Origin: Candidatus Gastranaerophilales bacterium
GTDB taxonomy: Bacteria > Cyanobacteriota > Vampirovibrionia > Gastranaerophilales > Gastranaerophilaceae
DNA: 64,000 nucleotides
Reading direction: 5' to 3'
Assembly: GCA_947631645.1 (NCBI GenBank)
Contig: CANRMD010000005.1
Coordinates: 1-64,000 of the forward strand
This document shows, piece after piece, positions 17,293-26,019 of the stretch (the stretch's first letter is position 1; each line of letters starts with the position of its first letter). Under the pieces are notes generated by a model, which saw only the letters and a list, made by a program, of their open reading frames with translations, had not been told where the DNA came from and ran no database searches. Position numbers and translations under genes: made by a program.

Positions 17293-18267
17293 ATGTTTTG
17301 CACACAACCTTTTAACAGAATTGAAATTTTTGCTAACGGAAATGTTTTTACCTGCTGCCCCGAATATATTAATAATTATTCGATTGGTAATATATATGAA
17401 ACTCCGTTTAAAGATATATGGAACGGAGAAAGAGCAAAATCAATAAGAAAAAAAATACTACAAGGCGATTATACAATATGTAATGATATATGTAACCTAA
17501 AAAATAATAATTGTACAAATGAAAAATATTTTTCAGAAACGGTAGAAGAATATCCCTCGGAAGTATCAATAAGTTCTGACTGTACCTGTAATGTAAGATG
17601 CCGAATATGCAGGGATGAATATCAACATTCAACATATAACAAAGAAGATTTAGAAGAAGAAATAAACACAATATGGATTCCGATATTTAAAAATGCTAAA
17701 ATACTCAAATTTGGGATAAGCGGTGAGCCGTTTGCAAGTTTAAAAGAAAAAATGATAATAAAAAAGGCTCAAGAAGTATATCCTGATATAAAATTTCATT
17801 TTCATACAAACGGAATCTTAGGGAATGAAAAATTACTTAGAGAATTAAATGTATATAATAAAACAGAAATCATGACGGTATCGCTGCATTCTGCAAGCAG
17901 ATGGACGTACAATAGAGTAGTTGTAGGCGGTAATTGGGATAAGGTATTATCTAACTTAAAATTATACTCACAAATGAAAAGAGATAACCTATTACACCAG
18001 TTCAGAATGATATTTGTTGTATATTCAGAAAATTATAAAGATATTCCCAAATTTGTAAAGCTGGCAAAAAAATATAATGCGAAAGCTGAATTTTGGGCAT
18101 TAATGAAAAACGATTTTAATGAAATAGGAAGAAATTTTGATAAATATTCCATTATTAATGAAAATCATAAATATCATAAAAATCTTATTAAGATTTTAAA
18201 AGACCCGATTTTACAAAGCGAAAACGTAGTTTTATATCCTGTATTAAACCAATTAATACAGAAATAA
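17293..18267 (+). CDS. Radical SAM protein with N-terminal SPASM-like domain, type B1
   Basis: The product is 324 residues. The opening MFCTQPFNRIEI carries C3, with CC at 21-22, C63, C67 and C74 in the SPASM-like region. The radical SAM motif is C99, C103, C106. It is a near paralogue of the gene at 19352 and more distant from type A. It sits 2 bp after the type A1 gene, probably translated from the same mRNA, which suggests that A and B work together. Substrate unknown. Confidence 0.85.
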   Translation: MFCTQPFNRIEIFANGNVFTCCPEYINNYSIGNIYETPFKDIWNGERAKSIRKKILQGDYTICNDICNLKNNNCTNEKYFSETVEEYPSEVSISSDCTCNVRCRICRDEYQHSTYNKEDLEEEINTIWIPIFKNAKILKFGISGEPFASLKEKMIIKKAQEVYPDIKFHFHTNGILGNEKLLRELNVYNKTEIMTVSLHSASRWTYNRVVVGGNWDKVLSNLKLYSQMKRDNLLHQFRMIFVVYSENYKDIPKFVKLAKKYNAKAEFWALMKNDFNEIGRNFDKYSIINENHKYHKNLIKILKDPILQSENVVLYPVLNQLIQK

Positions 18268-18269
18268 AA

Positions 18270-19289
18270 TTAATAACCATCAGGGGTTCTTCCTTGTTCA
18301 AACACACGTTTTGAAAATTCCCAATAATGAGTTTTTATACCAAGTTCTTTTGTTCTTTTTTCAAAGTGATTATATATATCATAATAATGTTTAGGCACAT
18401 TAGGGTCATAATGATGCCATTCGGGGAAAAATCTTTTGAAGTTTATATCAATTTTGGAATTTTTTATTCCCATTTCATAAATTAAATTAATCCATTTATC
18501 AATTTCTTCAACACTGTCATTTAATCCGTCAAGTATAATATACTTTGCAATTATGGCTTCCGGAGCCTTTTGGGAACAATTTAAATACTTTTTAATATTC
18601 TGAACCACGTTATCAAAGGCATCAATACGTTTTATTTTTTTATATAATTCTCTTGAGCCGCAATCTAAAGAAAAATCTAAATCTACACAAGGTGCTTCTT
18701 TTAAAGCACGTTCTATACCCTCGGAATAAAATATTCCGGAGGTATGAAAGGACATACGCCCAACCCCAAAATTAAGACAAAGATTGATTATATCTTCCGC
18801 CTCATCCAAAACTGTTAAATCTCCTCCAACAAGTTCCACATGAACATTTTTAGATATTTTTTTCTGCCTGTATAATTTATTTAAATGCTCATATACAGAA
18901 TAATATTTGCTCGGTTTTTTTTCTCGTTTGAGAAACTCTCCATGCGGGCTTAAAACACAGTATACACAACCGCAATTGCAATGGTCCCAATAATTAAGGT
19001 AAATTTCATTAATTAATGGTTTTTCTTCCCATACTTTAGTTTCTAAATCTATACAGCCTTTACAATTCTCGGGCAAAATCCCCTTTTTACAACTATTTAA
19101 AACACTTTGCCGTTGTCTTTCAATTTGTTTCCAATCTATATTTTTACCCTTATATTCAGGACAAAAAATTACCCCTTTTTTATTAGAACAGCAAGTTGCA
19201 ATAAAATCGGGCATAAAAGTAATACCACCTTGTAAATATCTGCAGCAATCATATTCTTTTTTATTTTTTTGCTTTAAAAAATCAAACAT
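18270..19289 (-). CDS. Radical SAM protein of a third type (C) inside the array
   Basis: The protein has 339 residues from the ATG at 19289, which has GAGAG upstream; an in-frame ATG at 19319 lacks a ribosome site. The core motif is CNCGCVYC (C104, C108, C111). An N-terminal Cys-rich stretch (CC at 15-16, CC at 33-34, C43, then ENCKGC) is SPASM-like but unlike types A and B. It runs opposite to its four neighbours and sits at the centre of the A-B-C-B-A layout. VELVGGDLTVL matches the usual SAM-binding GGE-like segment. Confidence 0.82.
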   Translation of the reverse strand: MFDFLKQKNKKEYDCCRYLQGGITFMPDFIATCCSNKKGVIFCPEYKGKNIDWKQIERQRQSVLNSCKKGILPENCKGCIDLETKVWEEKPLINEIYLNYWDHCNCGCVYCVLSPHGEFLKREKKPSKYYSVYEHLNKLYRQKKISKNVHVELVGGDLTVLDEAEDIINLCLNFGVGRMSFHTSGIFYSEGIERALKEAPCVDLDFSLDCGSRELYKKIKRIDAFDNVVQNIKKYLNCSQKAPEAIIAKYIILDGLNDSVEEIDKWINLIYEMGIKNSKIDINFKRFFPEWHHYDPNVPKHYYDIYNHFEKRTKELGIKTHYWEFSKRVFEQGRTPDGY

Positions 19290-19351
19290 CAACTCTCTCG
19301 CTTGATAAAATATTATCATAAATGTTAATATAAAAAAATAAAGGAGTTTAA

Positions 19352-20320
19352 ATGTTTTGTACTCAGCCTTTTAACAGGATAGAAATATACGAAAACGGGG
19401 ATGTATATAATTGCTGCCCTCCTTTTATTAATAATTATTCAATAGGTAATATTTTTGAAGATTCTTTTGATAATATCTGGAACGGTGAAAAAATTAAAAA
19501 ATTAAGACAAAAGATTCTTAATAATGACTATACATTATGCAATGATATTTGTAACAGAAAATGCAACTCCGATAATAATGATAAACAATATGGTGAAAAC
19601 GTTATCGAATATCCCGAAGAAATATCGGTAAGTTCTGATAATACCTGTAATGTACTATGCAGAATATGCAGAGATAAGAATTTTCATACCTCTTTTAATA
19701 AAGAAACTCTCGAGAATGAGATAGAAAATATTTGGCTTCCGATATTTAAAAATGCGAAATTATTACGTTTTGGGTGCAGCGGAGAACCTTTTGCCAGCTA
19801 TAAAGAAACTCTTTTAATACAAAAATCGGCACAAAAATATCCGAATTTAAAATTTCATTTTCACACAAACGGCATACTCGCTGATGAAAAGCGATTAAAA
19901 GAACTAAAAGTATTTGATAAAATTGATACAATTACTGTTTCTTTGCACAGTGCACATTTTTGGACATATAATAAAGTTGTCCGCAAAGGAAATTGGATTA
20001 AAGTTAAATCAAATTTGAAACTATATTCTAAAATGAAAGAAAAAGGACTCATCAATAATCTGAGAATGATATTTTGTGTGTATTCGGAAAATTATAAAGA
20101 TATGCCCGCATTTGTTAAACTTGCAAAAAAATACAATGCAACTGCAGAATTTTGGGCTTTAAGAGAAAATGATGTCTGCGAAGTAGGAAAAAATTTTATT
20201 AATTATTCTCTGATAAGTAAAACCCACAAACATCATAAAAAACTTATTAAGATATTAAAAAAAACCATTTTTAAAGGCGAAAATGTTATTCTTTACCCTG
20301 AACTTAAAAATCTGTCATAA
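19352..20320 (+). CDS. Radical SAM protein, type B2
   Basis: The 322-residue paralogue of type B1 has the same MFCTQPFNRIEI opening, CC at 21-22, and radical SAM cysteines at 99, 103 and 106. The two B proteins align almost without gaps, pointing to duplication. AAGGAG precedes the ATG. It starts 62 bp from the divergent type C gene. Confidence 0.85.
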   Translation: MFCTQPFNRIEIYENGDVYNCCPPFINNYSIGNIFEDSFDNIWNGEKIKKLRQKILNNDYTLCNDICNRKCNSDNNDKQYGENVIEYPEEISVSSDNTCNVLCRICRDKNFHTSFNKETLENEIENIWLPIFKNAKLLRFGCSGEPFASYKETLLIQKSAQKYPNLKFHFHTNGILADEKRLKELKVFDKIDTITVSLHSAHFWTYNKVVRKGNWIKVKSNLKLYSKMKEKGLINNLRMIFCVYSENYKDMPAFVKLAKKYNATAEFWALRENDVCEVGKNFINYSLISKTHKHHKKLIKILKKTIFKGENVILYPELKNLS

Positions 20321-20339
20321 TAACAATGAGGAGTAATAA

Positions 20340-21338
20340 ATGTCTGTAGAATATTGTACAAGACCGTTTGAAGAAATAGAAATTCACCATACAGGCGAAG
20401 TTTATACCTGTTGCCCAAATTGGAATAAATTTTATTCTATCGGAAATATATTTAAAGATTCAATAGATGAAGTATGGAACTCTGATAAAGCACAGGAATT
20501 AAGAAAAAGAATTTTAAATAAAGATTATTCTCTTTGTGATAAAAATACTTGCATATATTGCAATGAAAAAATATATTTTTCAAACTATGGAACAAAATGC
20601 ACTCCTATAATGGAACAATATCCTTTGATAGTTAAATTTTGTTATGATTATGAGTGCAACATAGCTTGTTCAATATGCCGAGATAAAATGAAACGATTAA
20701 CTGATGAAGAACTGGAAACACTTAATTCAAAAATAGATACATTTTTCCTACCTCTTTTAAAATCAGCAAAAACGCTAATTATAAATTCATACGGTGACCC
20801 ATTTGGCTCAAGGCACAGCAGACAGGTTATCCAAAAGGCTGCCCAAAAGTATCCCGAGCTGAAGTTTGACTTTCACACAAACGGAATACTTTGTAACGAA
20901 CAAAATTTTAAAAATTTAAATATTACTCCGGACAGAATTGAAAAAATAAGAATTTCTATACATGCGGCAACTAAGGAAACTTATGGGAAAATTATTCCAA
21001 ACGGAGAAATTTATTTCCCTAAACTCGTAGAAAATCTTAAATATCTTGGAGAATTAAAGAAAACCAATAATTTTCAATTTTATATTCATTTTGTAGTAAC
21101 AAGATTTAACTATAAAGAAATGCCTGATTTTGTAAGATTAGCACAAGACGTTAACGCTATACCGTGTTTTTGGGAATTCAGACAAGAAAATTGTGCATAT
21201 CCAAATCAAGATAATCACTATATATATAGAGAAGAACATCCTTTGCATCAGGATTTTTTAAATGTTTTAAAAGACCCTATTCTTCTAACATATAAAGAAA
21301 ATATATCTCCTTTGATATTAAATTTAATAAAAAAATAA
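20340..21338 (+). CDS. Radical SAM protein, type A2
   Basis: The 332-residue paralogue of type A1 has an N-terminal SPASM-like domain (C6, CC at 24-25, C66, C71, C74) and a radical SAM core CNIACSIC (C106, C110, C113). GAGGAG precedes the ATG. It follows type B2 by 19 bp, so the B2-A2 pair mirrors A1-B1. Confidence 0.85.
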   Translation: MSVEYCTRPFEEIEIHHTGEVYTCCPNWNKFYSIGNIFKDSIDEVWNSDKAQELRKRILNKDYSLCDKNTCIYCNEKIYFSNYGTKCTPIMEQYPLIVKFCYDYECNIACSICRDKMKRLTDEELETLNSKIDTFFLPLLKSAKTLIINSYGDPFGSRHSRQVIQKAAQKYPELKFDFHTNGILCNEQNFKNLNITPDRIEKIRISIHAATKETYGKIIPNGEIYFPKLVENLKYLGELKKTNNFQFYIHFVVTRFNYKEMPDFVRLAQDVNAIPCFWEFRQENCAYPNQDNHYIYREEHPLHQDFLNVLKDPILLTYKENISPLILNLIKK

Positions 21339-21410
21339 AAAAAATATATTTATAAATAACAAAATTTTTTTTTATATGTTTTTTGTAATAACATACGAAA
21401 GGAATGTAAA

Positions 21411-22100
21411 ATGAATATAAAACCTGTAAGTGCTGTAAAAACAGCTCAAAATACTGCATCTGTAAAATCAAAAGTAAAAAAAGAGTCTCAAAATAAAAAT
21501 GTACTTCCAAAAATCATATTTTTAACGGGAGCAATGAGTGCTGCGGCTATAGGCGGTTATTTGTTAGCTAAAAAACCTCCGATAAATATTGCGGAAAAAA
21601 TTAAAAAACTGACAGAAAAAACACAAAAGCCTCCAAAAATTACTTTTGATAAACCGCTTCAAAAACCTGACAGTCCGTTTGACGTAGAAACAGTTACAAC
21701 AATTTTAAAAAACGGGGTAACAAAAACTGACGTAATAAAAACCAATCCATTCATCGGAGGAGATATAACTTCTACATTTAATCCTCCTATTAACGGGGTA
21801 AGTTCTATGAATATATTTAAATTCAGCAACGGAGATACTTCTCATATTACTACATTTGATTCTCTGGGAAATGTAATAAAAGAAATACAATTCAGACATA
21901 ATTATTCTGCAAGAAAAAGAGTAGAAAATATTTTCATTGATACAGGAAAAGGAAAAACCACAATAGATTTTAATTTCTTTAAACAGCTGCCGGAAAAAGT
22001 AAAATCAGTAACTATAAGTTATCCTGACGGAAGTCAAAAAGTAACAAAAATACCTGCAAGTATAAAAACGAAATTAACAAACACACTTGCAATGTTTTAA
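21411..22100 (+). CDS. Lineage-type hypothetical protein with one membrane segment
   Basis: I recognise no family for this 229-residue protein. A basic N-terminus is followed by one hydrophobic stretch (residues ~35-55, IIFLTGAMSAAAIGGYLL), a proline/lysine-rich linker, and a beta-rich C-terminal part with repeats of the type NGDTSHITTFDSLGNVIKE. This suggests a membrane-anchored extracytoplasmic domain. GAAAGGAATG precedes the ATG. It is monocistronic, ending at a terminator. Confidence 0.75.
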   Translation: MNIKPVSAVKTAQNTASVKSKVKKESQNKNVLPKIIFLTGAMSAAAIGGYLLAKKPPINIAEKIKKLTEKTQKPPKITFDKPLQKPDSPFDVETVTTILKNGVTKTDVIKTNPFIGGDITSTFNPPINGVSSMNIFKFSNGDTSHITTFDSLGNVIKEIQFRHNYSARKRVENIFIDTGKGKTTIDFNFFKQLPEKVKSVTISYPDGSQKVTKIPASIKTKLTNTLAMF

Positions 22101-22126
22101 AAAAAGGGGCTTATTTAAGCCCCTTT
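22099..22126. terminator. Bidirectional intrinsic terminator
   Basis: An 8-bp GC-containing stem (GGGGCTTA at 22104-22111, TAAGCCCC at 22114-22121) is flanked by A-run and T-run on both strands. It sits between two convergent genes and can serve both. Confidence 0.9.
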
Positions 22127-22129
22127 TTA

Positions 22130-22864
22130 TTATTTAACAGTAAAAGTTGCACTAACGGTTGCAACAACTTTCTTTTCTATTGAAGATGTATCATTAATTC
22201 CGTAATCATTTATTTCGGTAGAATCAATAGGAACAATTTGAAAAACACCCAGTTTTGCACTAGTCATAACTCCGATTTTTCCGTTTGTACCTTTAACAAG
22301 GCTTTGAGCTCTAACTTTAGCATTTTTTGCCGCTTCTTCTGCCGCTTTAATTTTTACATCGTCAAGATTTGATACAAAGTATTGTACCGCATCCGCATGT
22401 ATATCAATATCTTTATTAACAAGTTCATTGATATTTTTTGATAGTTCGGTAAGTCCTTTAATATCATTTGATTTAACCGTAACAGATTGACTTGCATGAT
22501 AATAATCAACTTCATTTGTTGTATTGTAACTTCCGGGGAATTTTTTATACTGCGGATAACTGTCAATCACAGAAAATTCTATATCCGAAAAACTTTGTTC
22601 TTTAATAAATTTTTCTATTATAATCCTATCTTCATTTAGTTTAGAATAAGCACCCTTTAGTGTCGGATTTTGAACGGAAAATCTGACCGTTAAAGAAGCC
22701 TTATCGGAAGTAACATTTTGACTGGCACTGCCTGTTACTCTAATTGTCTGATTTTGAAGTTTTTGGTAATTAATAACAGCCTTAGATAAAATACCTGTTG
22801 AAGCAATACTGCCTAAAGCAATCATTAATCCCAGTAAAAATACTTGGTAATCTTTTATTTGCAT
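22130..22864 (-). CDS. SIMPL (DUF541) domain protein
   Basis: The 244-residue protein has an N-terminal hydrophobic anchor (residues ~8-30) followed by the SIMPL domain: IRVTGSASQNVTSDKASLTVRF and the KAAEEAAKNAKVRAQSL segment. Such proteins are periplasmic or surface-exposed with little-known roles. It follows nusA by 17 bp, where infB is found in many bacteria, so it probably rides on the rimP-nusA transcript. Confidence 0.88.
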   Translation of the reverse strand: MQIKDYQVFLLGLMIALGSIASTGILSKAVINYQKLQNQTIRVTGSASQNVTSDKASLTVRFSVQNPTLKGAYSKLNEDRIIIEKFIKEQSFSDIEFSVIDSYPQYKKFPGSYNTTNEVDYYHASQSVTVKSNDIKGLTELSKNINELVNKDIDIHADAVQYFVSNLDDVKIKAAEEAAKNAKVRAQSLVKGTNGKIGVMTSAKLGVFQIVPIDSTEINDYGINDTSSIEKKVVATVSATFTVK

Positions 22865-22881
22865 ATAAATGCCTTTCTTTT

Positions 22882-24117
22882 CTATTCAACTGTTTCTTGC
22901 TCTTCGGAAGAAGTTTCATCACCCTCAAAAGCAGCCACATCTTCTTCATCAACGGCATATTCTTCCTGTTCTCTAATTTCTTCTGCTATTTCATCAACCT
23001 CGTCATCCTGAATTTCTTCAGTTTCATCATTATGTTGTGCTTGAGGAGCATATTCCATTTTTGCAGCTTGAGATTGGCTCTTAATATCTATCTTCCAGCC
23101 TGTTAATTTATGAGCGAGTCTGACATTTTGACCGTCACGGCCTATAGCTAAACTTAACTGGTCATCAGGAACTACAACAAATGCTTCTTTTGAATATTCA
23201 TCATCAGCTAAAATATCAACCGATACAATTCTTGCGGGCGATAATGCGTTTACGATATATTCAACAGGGTTATCGGAATATCTTACGATATCAATTTTTT
23301 CATTTTTAAGTTCACCGATAATTGTTTGAATACGGCTTCCTCTCGGACCGATACAAGCACCAACCGAATCAACTTCAGGGTCATTGCTTGTTACTGCAAT
23401 TTTTGTTCTGTATCCCGCTTCACGAGATATTGATTTAATTTCTACAATTCCGTCTTCAATTTCCGGCACTTCAAGTTCAAATAATTCTCTTACTATTTCT
23501 GCGTGAGCATGAGAGACAATTACCTGAGGAAGTCTTGATGTTTCTTTAACATTTAAAACAAACACTCTTATACGGTTTCCTGGTTTATAGTATTCTCCCG
23601 GAATTTGTTCTTTTTGAGGCATAATAGCATCAGTTTTTCCGATATTTACTATTACGTTTCGATTTTCAACTCTTTGAATAATACCTGTTGTAAGTGTACC
23701 TTTCTTTTCCATAAATTCATCAAGAACAAGTTTTCTTTCAGCTTCTCTTATTCTTTGAGTAATAACCTGTTTAGCACTTTGTGCCGCAATACGTCCGAAG
23801 TTTTCGGGGGTAACTTCTATTTTAACTTCATCTTCAAGTTCCACTTCATCATCAATTTCTTTAGCGTCTTTTAAAGAAATTTCCAAATCAGGATCTTGAA
23901 CATCGTTTACAACAAGTTTTGTTCTGAAAACTCCGATTTCTCCCGATTGTTCATCTAATATTGCTTCAACATTCGGTGCATCTTTTTGTTTAACATGTTT
24001 TTTATATGCAGTAACCATTGCGTCGCATAATGATGCAATAATTACTTCTTTTGTTATGCCTTTTTCTCTTTCAAGTTCTTCACAAGCTTCAAATAATGCC
24101 GTTCCGATTTTAATCAT
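22882..24117 (-). CDS. nusA: Transcription termination/antitermination protein NusA
   Basis: This 411-residue protein binds RNA polymerase and nascent RNA. Order: N-terminal polymerase-binding domain, S1 domain (about 135-200), KH1 with GPRGSRI and KH2 with AIGRDGQNVRLAHKL, then a highly acidic tail of ~45 residues. AGGAGAG precedes the ATG. It lies 11 bp downstream of rimP. Confidence 0.96.
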   Translation of the reverse strand: MIKIGTALFEACEELEREKGITKEVIIASLCDAMVTAYKKHVKQKDAPNVEAILDEQSGEIGVFRTKLVVNDVQDPDLEISLKDAKEIDDEVELEDEVKIEVTPENFGRIAAQSAKQVITQRIREAERKLVLDEFMEKKGTLTTGIIQRVENRNVIVNIGKTDAIMPQKEQIPGEYYKPGNRIRVFVLNVKETSRLPQVIVSHAHAEIVRELFELEVPEIEDGIVEIKSISREAGYRTKIAVTSNDPEVDSVGACIGPRGSRIQTIIGELKNEKIDIVRYSDNPVEYIVNALSPARIVSVDILADDEYSKEAFVVVPDDQLSLAIGRDGQNVRLAHKLTGWKIDIKSQSQAAKMEYAPQAQHNDETEEIQDDEVDEIAEEIREQEEYAVDEEDVAAFEGDETSSEEQETVE

Positions 24118-24128
24118 TTTACTCTCTC

Positions 24129-24656
24129 CTATATTTCATTTGAATATAACTTCGCTGATACAAGATTGTCTTTTTTTATTACTATATTTTTTTTATCTTT
24201 ATAAGCAAAAACAGTTAACCCGTCATTTTCATCAAAATCAACTATTTTAGCTACAAATTGTTTCTCGCCCGATTCATCAACCGGTTCTTTTAGTTTTAAA
24301 TTTATATCTTTACCTTTAAATATTAAGTACTCTTTATCTGATTTAATTTTTCTTTCAACTCCAGGGGAACTGACTTCCAAGTAATATTTAAAAGGTATAA
24401 GTTCATCCAAAAAATCGTTTAAACTTCTTGAAACTTTTTCACAATCTTCTAAATTAACTTCACGTTCTGTTGAATAAATAAAAATTCTTAAAAACCATCT
24501 GTGATTTTCTTTCACCAATTCCGTTTCAACGGGGATAAGCCCGAAGCGCATTAAGGTATTATCAACCAAAGGTTCTAACTTTTCCATTAATTCCCGTTTA
24601 TTTACATATTCAAAAGGAGCATTTTTGTCCTGTTTAGTATATTTTTCTTTTGACAA
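24129..24656 (-). CDS. rimP: Ribosome maturation factor RimP
   Basis: The 175-residue protein is needed for 30S maturation. Family motifs are present: LRIFIYS, VNLEDCEKVSRSLNDFLDE and YYLEVSSPGVERKI. The start is a TTG at 24656 with AAAGGAG 6 nt upstream. It begins the rimP-nusA-SIMPL operon, behind a leader that contains a terminator-like hairpin. Confidence 0.94.
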   Translation of the reverse strand: MSKEKYTKQDKNAPFEYVNKRELMEKLEPLVDNTLMRFGLIPVETELVKENHRWFLRIFIYSTEREVNLEDCEKVSRSLNDFLDELIPFKYYLEVSSPGVERKIKSDKEYLIFKGKDINLKLKEPVDESGEKQFVAKIVDFDENDGLTVFAYKDKKNIVIKKDNLVSAKLYSNEI

Positions 24657-24680
24657 CCTGCACTCCTTTCTATCACACCC

Positions 24681-24714
24681 TAATTAAATAAAAAAGAAAC
24701 GGTTTTCCGTTTCT
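24681..24714 (-). terminator. Terminator-like hairpin in the rimP-nusA leader
   Basis: An 8-bp perfect stem (AGAAACGG/CCGTTTCT, 24695-24714) with a TTTT/AAAA loop is followed on the minus strand by TTTTTATTTAATTA. It lies 38 bp before the rimP start. The next gene to the right is divergent, so no known transcript needs ending here. It could be an attenuator read through under control. Confidence 0.6.
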
Positions 24715-24793
24715 CTAATCAACATATTATTATAATAACATAATATAATTTTTTTTAAAGTAAAGATTTATTTCATTTTTTTTAATATTTTAT

Positions 24794-24799
24794 TATAAT
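24794..24799 (+). promoter_or_regulatory. -10 box just before the HD hydrolase start codon
   Basis: A perfect TATAAT ends 9 bp before the ATG, and there is no Shine-Dalgarno sequence. The transcript would have only a few leader bases. The -35 box is weak. Confidence 0.45.
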
Positions 24800-24808
24800 A
24801 TAAGTATT

Positions 24809-25615
24809 ATGAAATCAGTAAAAGAAACAGCTACAGAATCAAGAATAATACAGAAATTGAAAGATTTTCCAACTTGTATTCAAATTGCACAATATCTTTT
24901 TAAAGATATTGAATTACAAGAAATGCAGGAATACGCAAACAATGTTTCAATAAAACGTCTGGGTTATAATGACCATGGGCCTGTACATATGAGACAGGTT
25001 GCAATAAACGCAATAAAAATGCTTACAATACTGCACGATTCTAAAATACAAACATCTCTTGAAAAGGAAGAGATAGGGACATTTGAAGACAGTATGTGTG
25101 CTGTTGTTTTAGCAGGGCTAATGCACGACCTCGGTATGATGATTGGCAGACAAGGGCATGAAGAAATGTCTGTTATACTTGCCATACCTATTATTGACAG
25201 AACCCTGTTAAGCGTTTTTCCGGATGATATTCATAAAAGAGTGATAATAAAATCATTAACTCTTGAAGCTATTATAGGGCATATGTCATCAAGAAAAATT
25301 CATTCAATTGAAGCGGGAATTATTCTTATTGCAGACGGCTGCGATATGACAAAAGGCAGAGCACGTATCCCAATGGCGATAAATACAACTCCGCGAGTCG
25401 GAGATATTCATAAATATTCCGCTAACGCTATAACAAGAGTAGGTATACATCACGGAGAAACAAAACCCATTAAAATAGATATCGAAATGTCATCAGATGT
25501 CGGGTTTTTCCAGATAGAAGAAGTTTTGCTTACAAAAGTAGATTCAAGCCCCGCAAAACAATTTGTAGAACTTTATGCGGGTGTTACTGACCAAGAACGT
25601 AAAAGATACTTATAA
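24809..25615 (+). CDS. HD-domain phosphohydrolase
   Basis: This 268-residue metal-dependent phosphohydrolase has the HD-type ligands: H56 and H60 in DHGPVH, the H106-D107 doublet in LMHDLGM, H117, and an aspartate in IADGCDMTKGR. The substrate could be a nucleotide or cyclic nucleotide and cannot be read from sequence. Its last 6 bp overlap the convergent mrnC gene. Confidence 0.85.
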   Translation: MKSVKETATESRIIQKLKDFPTCIQIAQYLFKDIELQEMQEYANNVSIKRLGYNDHGPVHMRQVAINAIKMLTILHDSKIQTSLEKEEIGTFEDSMCAVVLAGLMHDLGMMIGRQGHEEMSVILAIPIIDRTLLSVFPDDIHKRVIIKSLTLEAIIGHMSSRKIHSIEAGIILIADGCDMTKGRARIPMAINTTPRVGDIHKYSANAITRVGIHHGETKPIKIDIEMSSDVGFFQIEEVLLTKVDSSPAKQFVELYAGVTDQERKRYL

Positions 25616-25978
25616 ATTAAAATCAATAAGCTTTTCCATAATATTGCATAATTCCAAATAGCGTTCTTTATTGTGTATGTAGTTATATCCCAAAACAACT
25701 TCAAGAGAAGTTGCACTTGAGTGAAGTGCTTTATTAATTCTTCTTGCACTTGAGGTGGGAATATTTCTTGCTCTGCGTGCAAGCTCAAGTTCAGCATCGG
25801 TTAACAACGGAGTAAGTTTTTCTAAAAGTTCTGTTTGAAAGCCCGCATTAACAAAATGCACTGTCATTTTATGCAGTTTTTGCAGATTTGATGTCAGCAT
25901 AATGGTTCGCTCGCGTATAAATACTTCATACACCGCATCTCCTATATGTGCATAATTTTTTATGTTCAATTGGTTCAA
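25610..25978 (-). CDS. mrnC: Mini-ribonuclease III (MrnC)
   Basis: The 122-residue protein is an RNase III catalytic domain without the dsRNA-binding domain, as used in 23S rRNA maturation in Firmicutes and cyanobacteria. HIGDAVYEVFIRE carries D14, ARRARN fits the family, and LEVVLGYNYI carries E93. Length is normal for the family. Confidence 0.92.
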   Translation of the reverse strand: MNQLNIKNYAHIGDAVYEVFIRERTIMLTSNLQKLHKMTVHFVNAGFQTELLEKLTPLLTDAELELARRARNIPTSSARRINKALHSSATSLEVVLGYNYIHNKERYLELCNIMEKLIDFNL

Positions 25979-26019
25979 TATTTTTCCTCTTTTATTAATA
26001 TTATAGTATTATATAAAAT

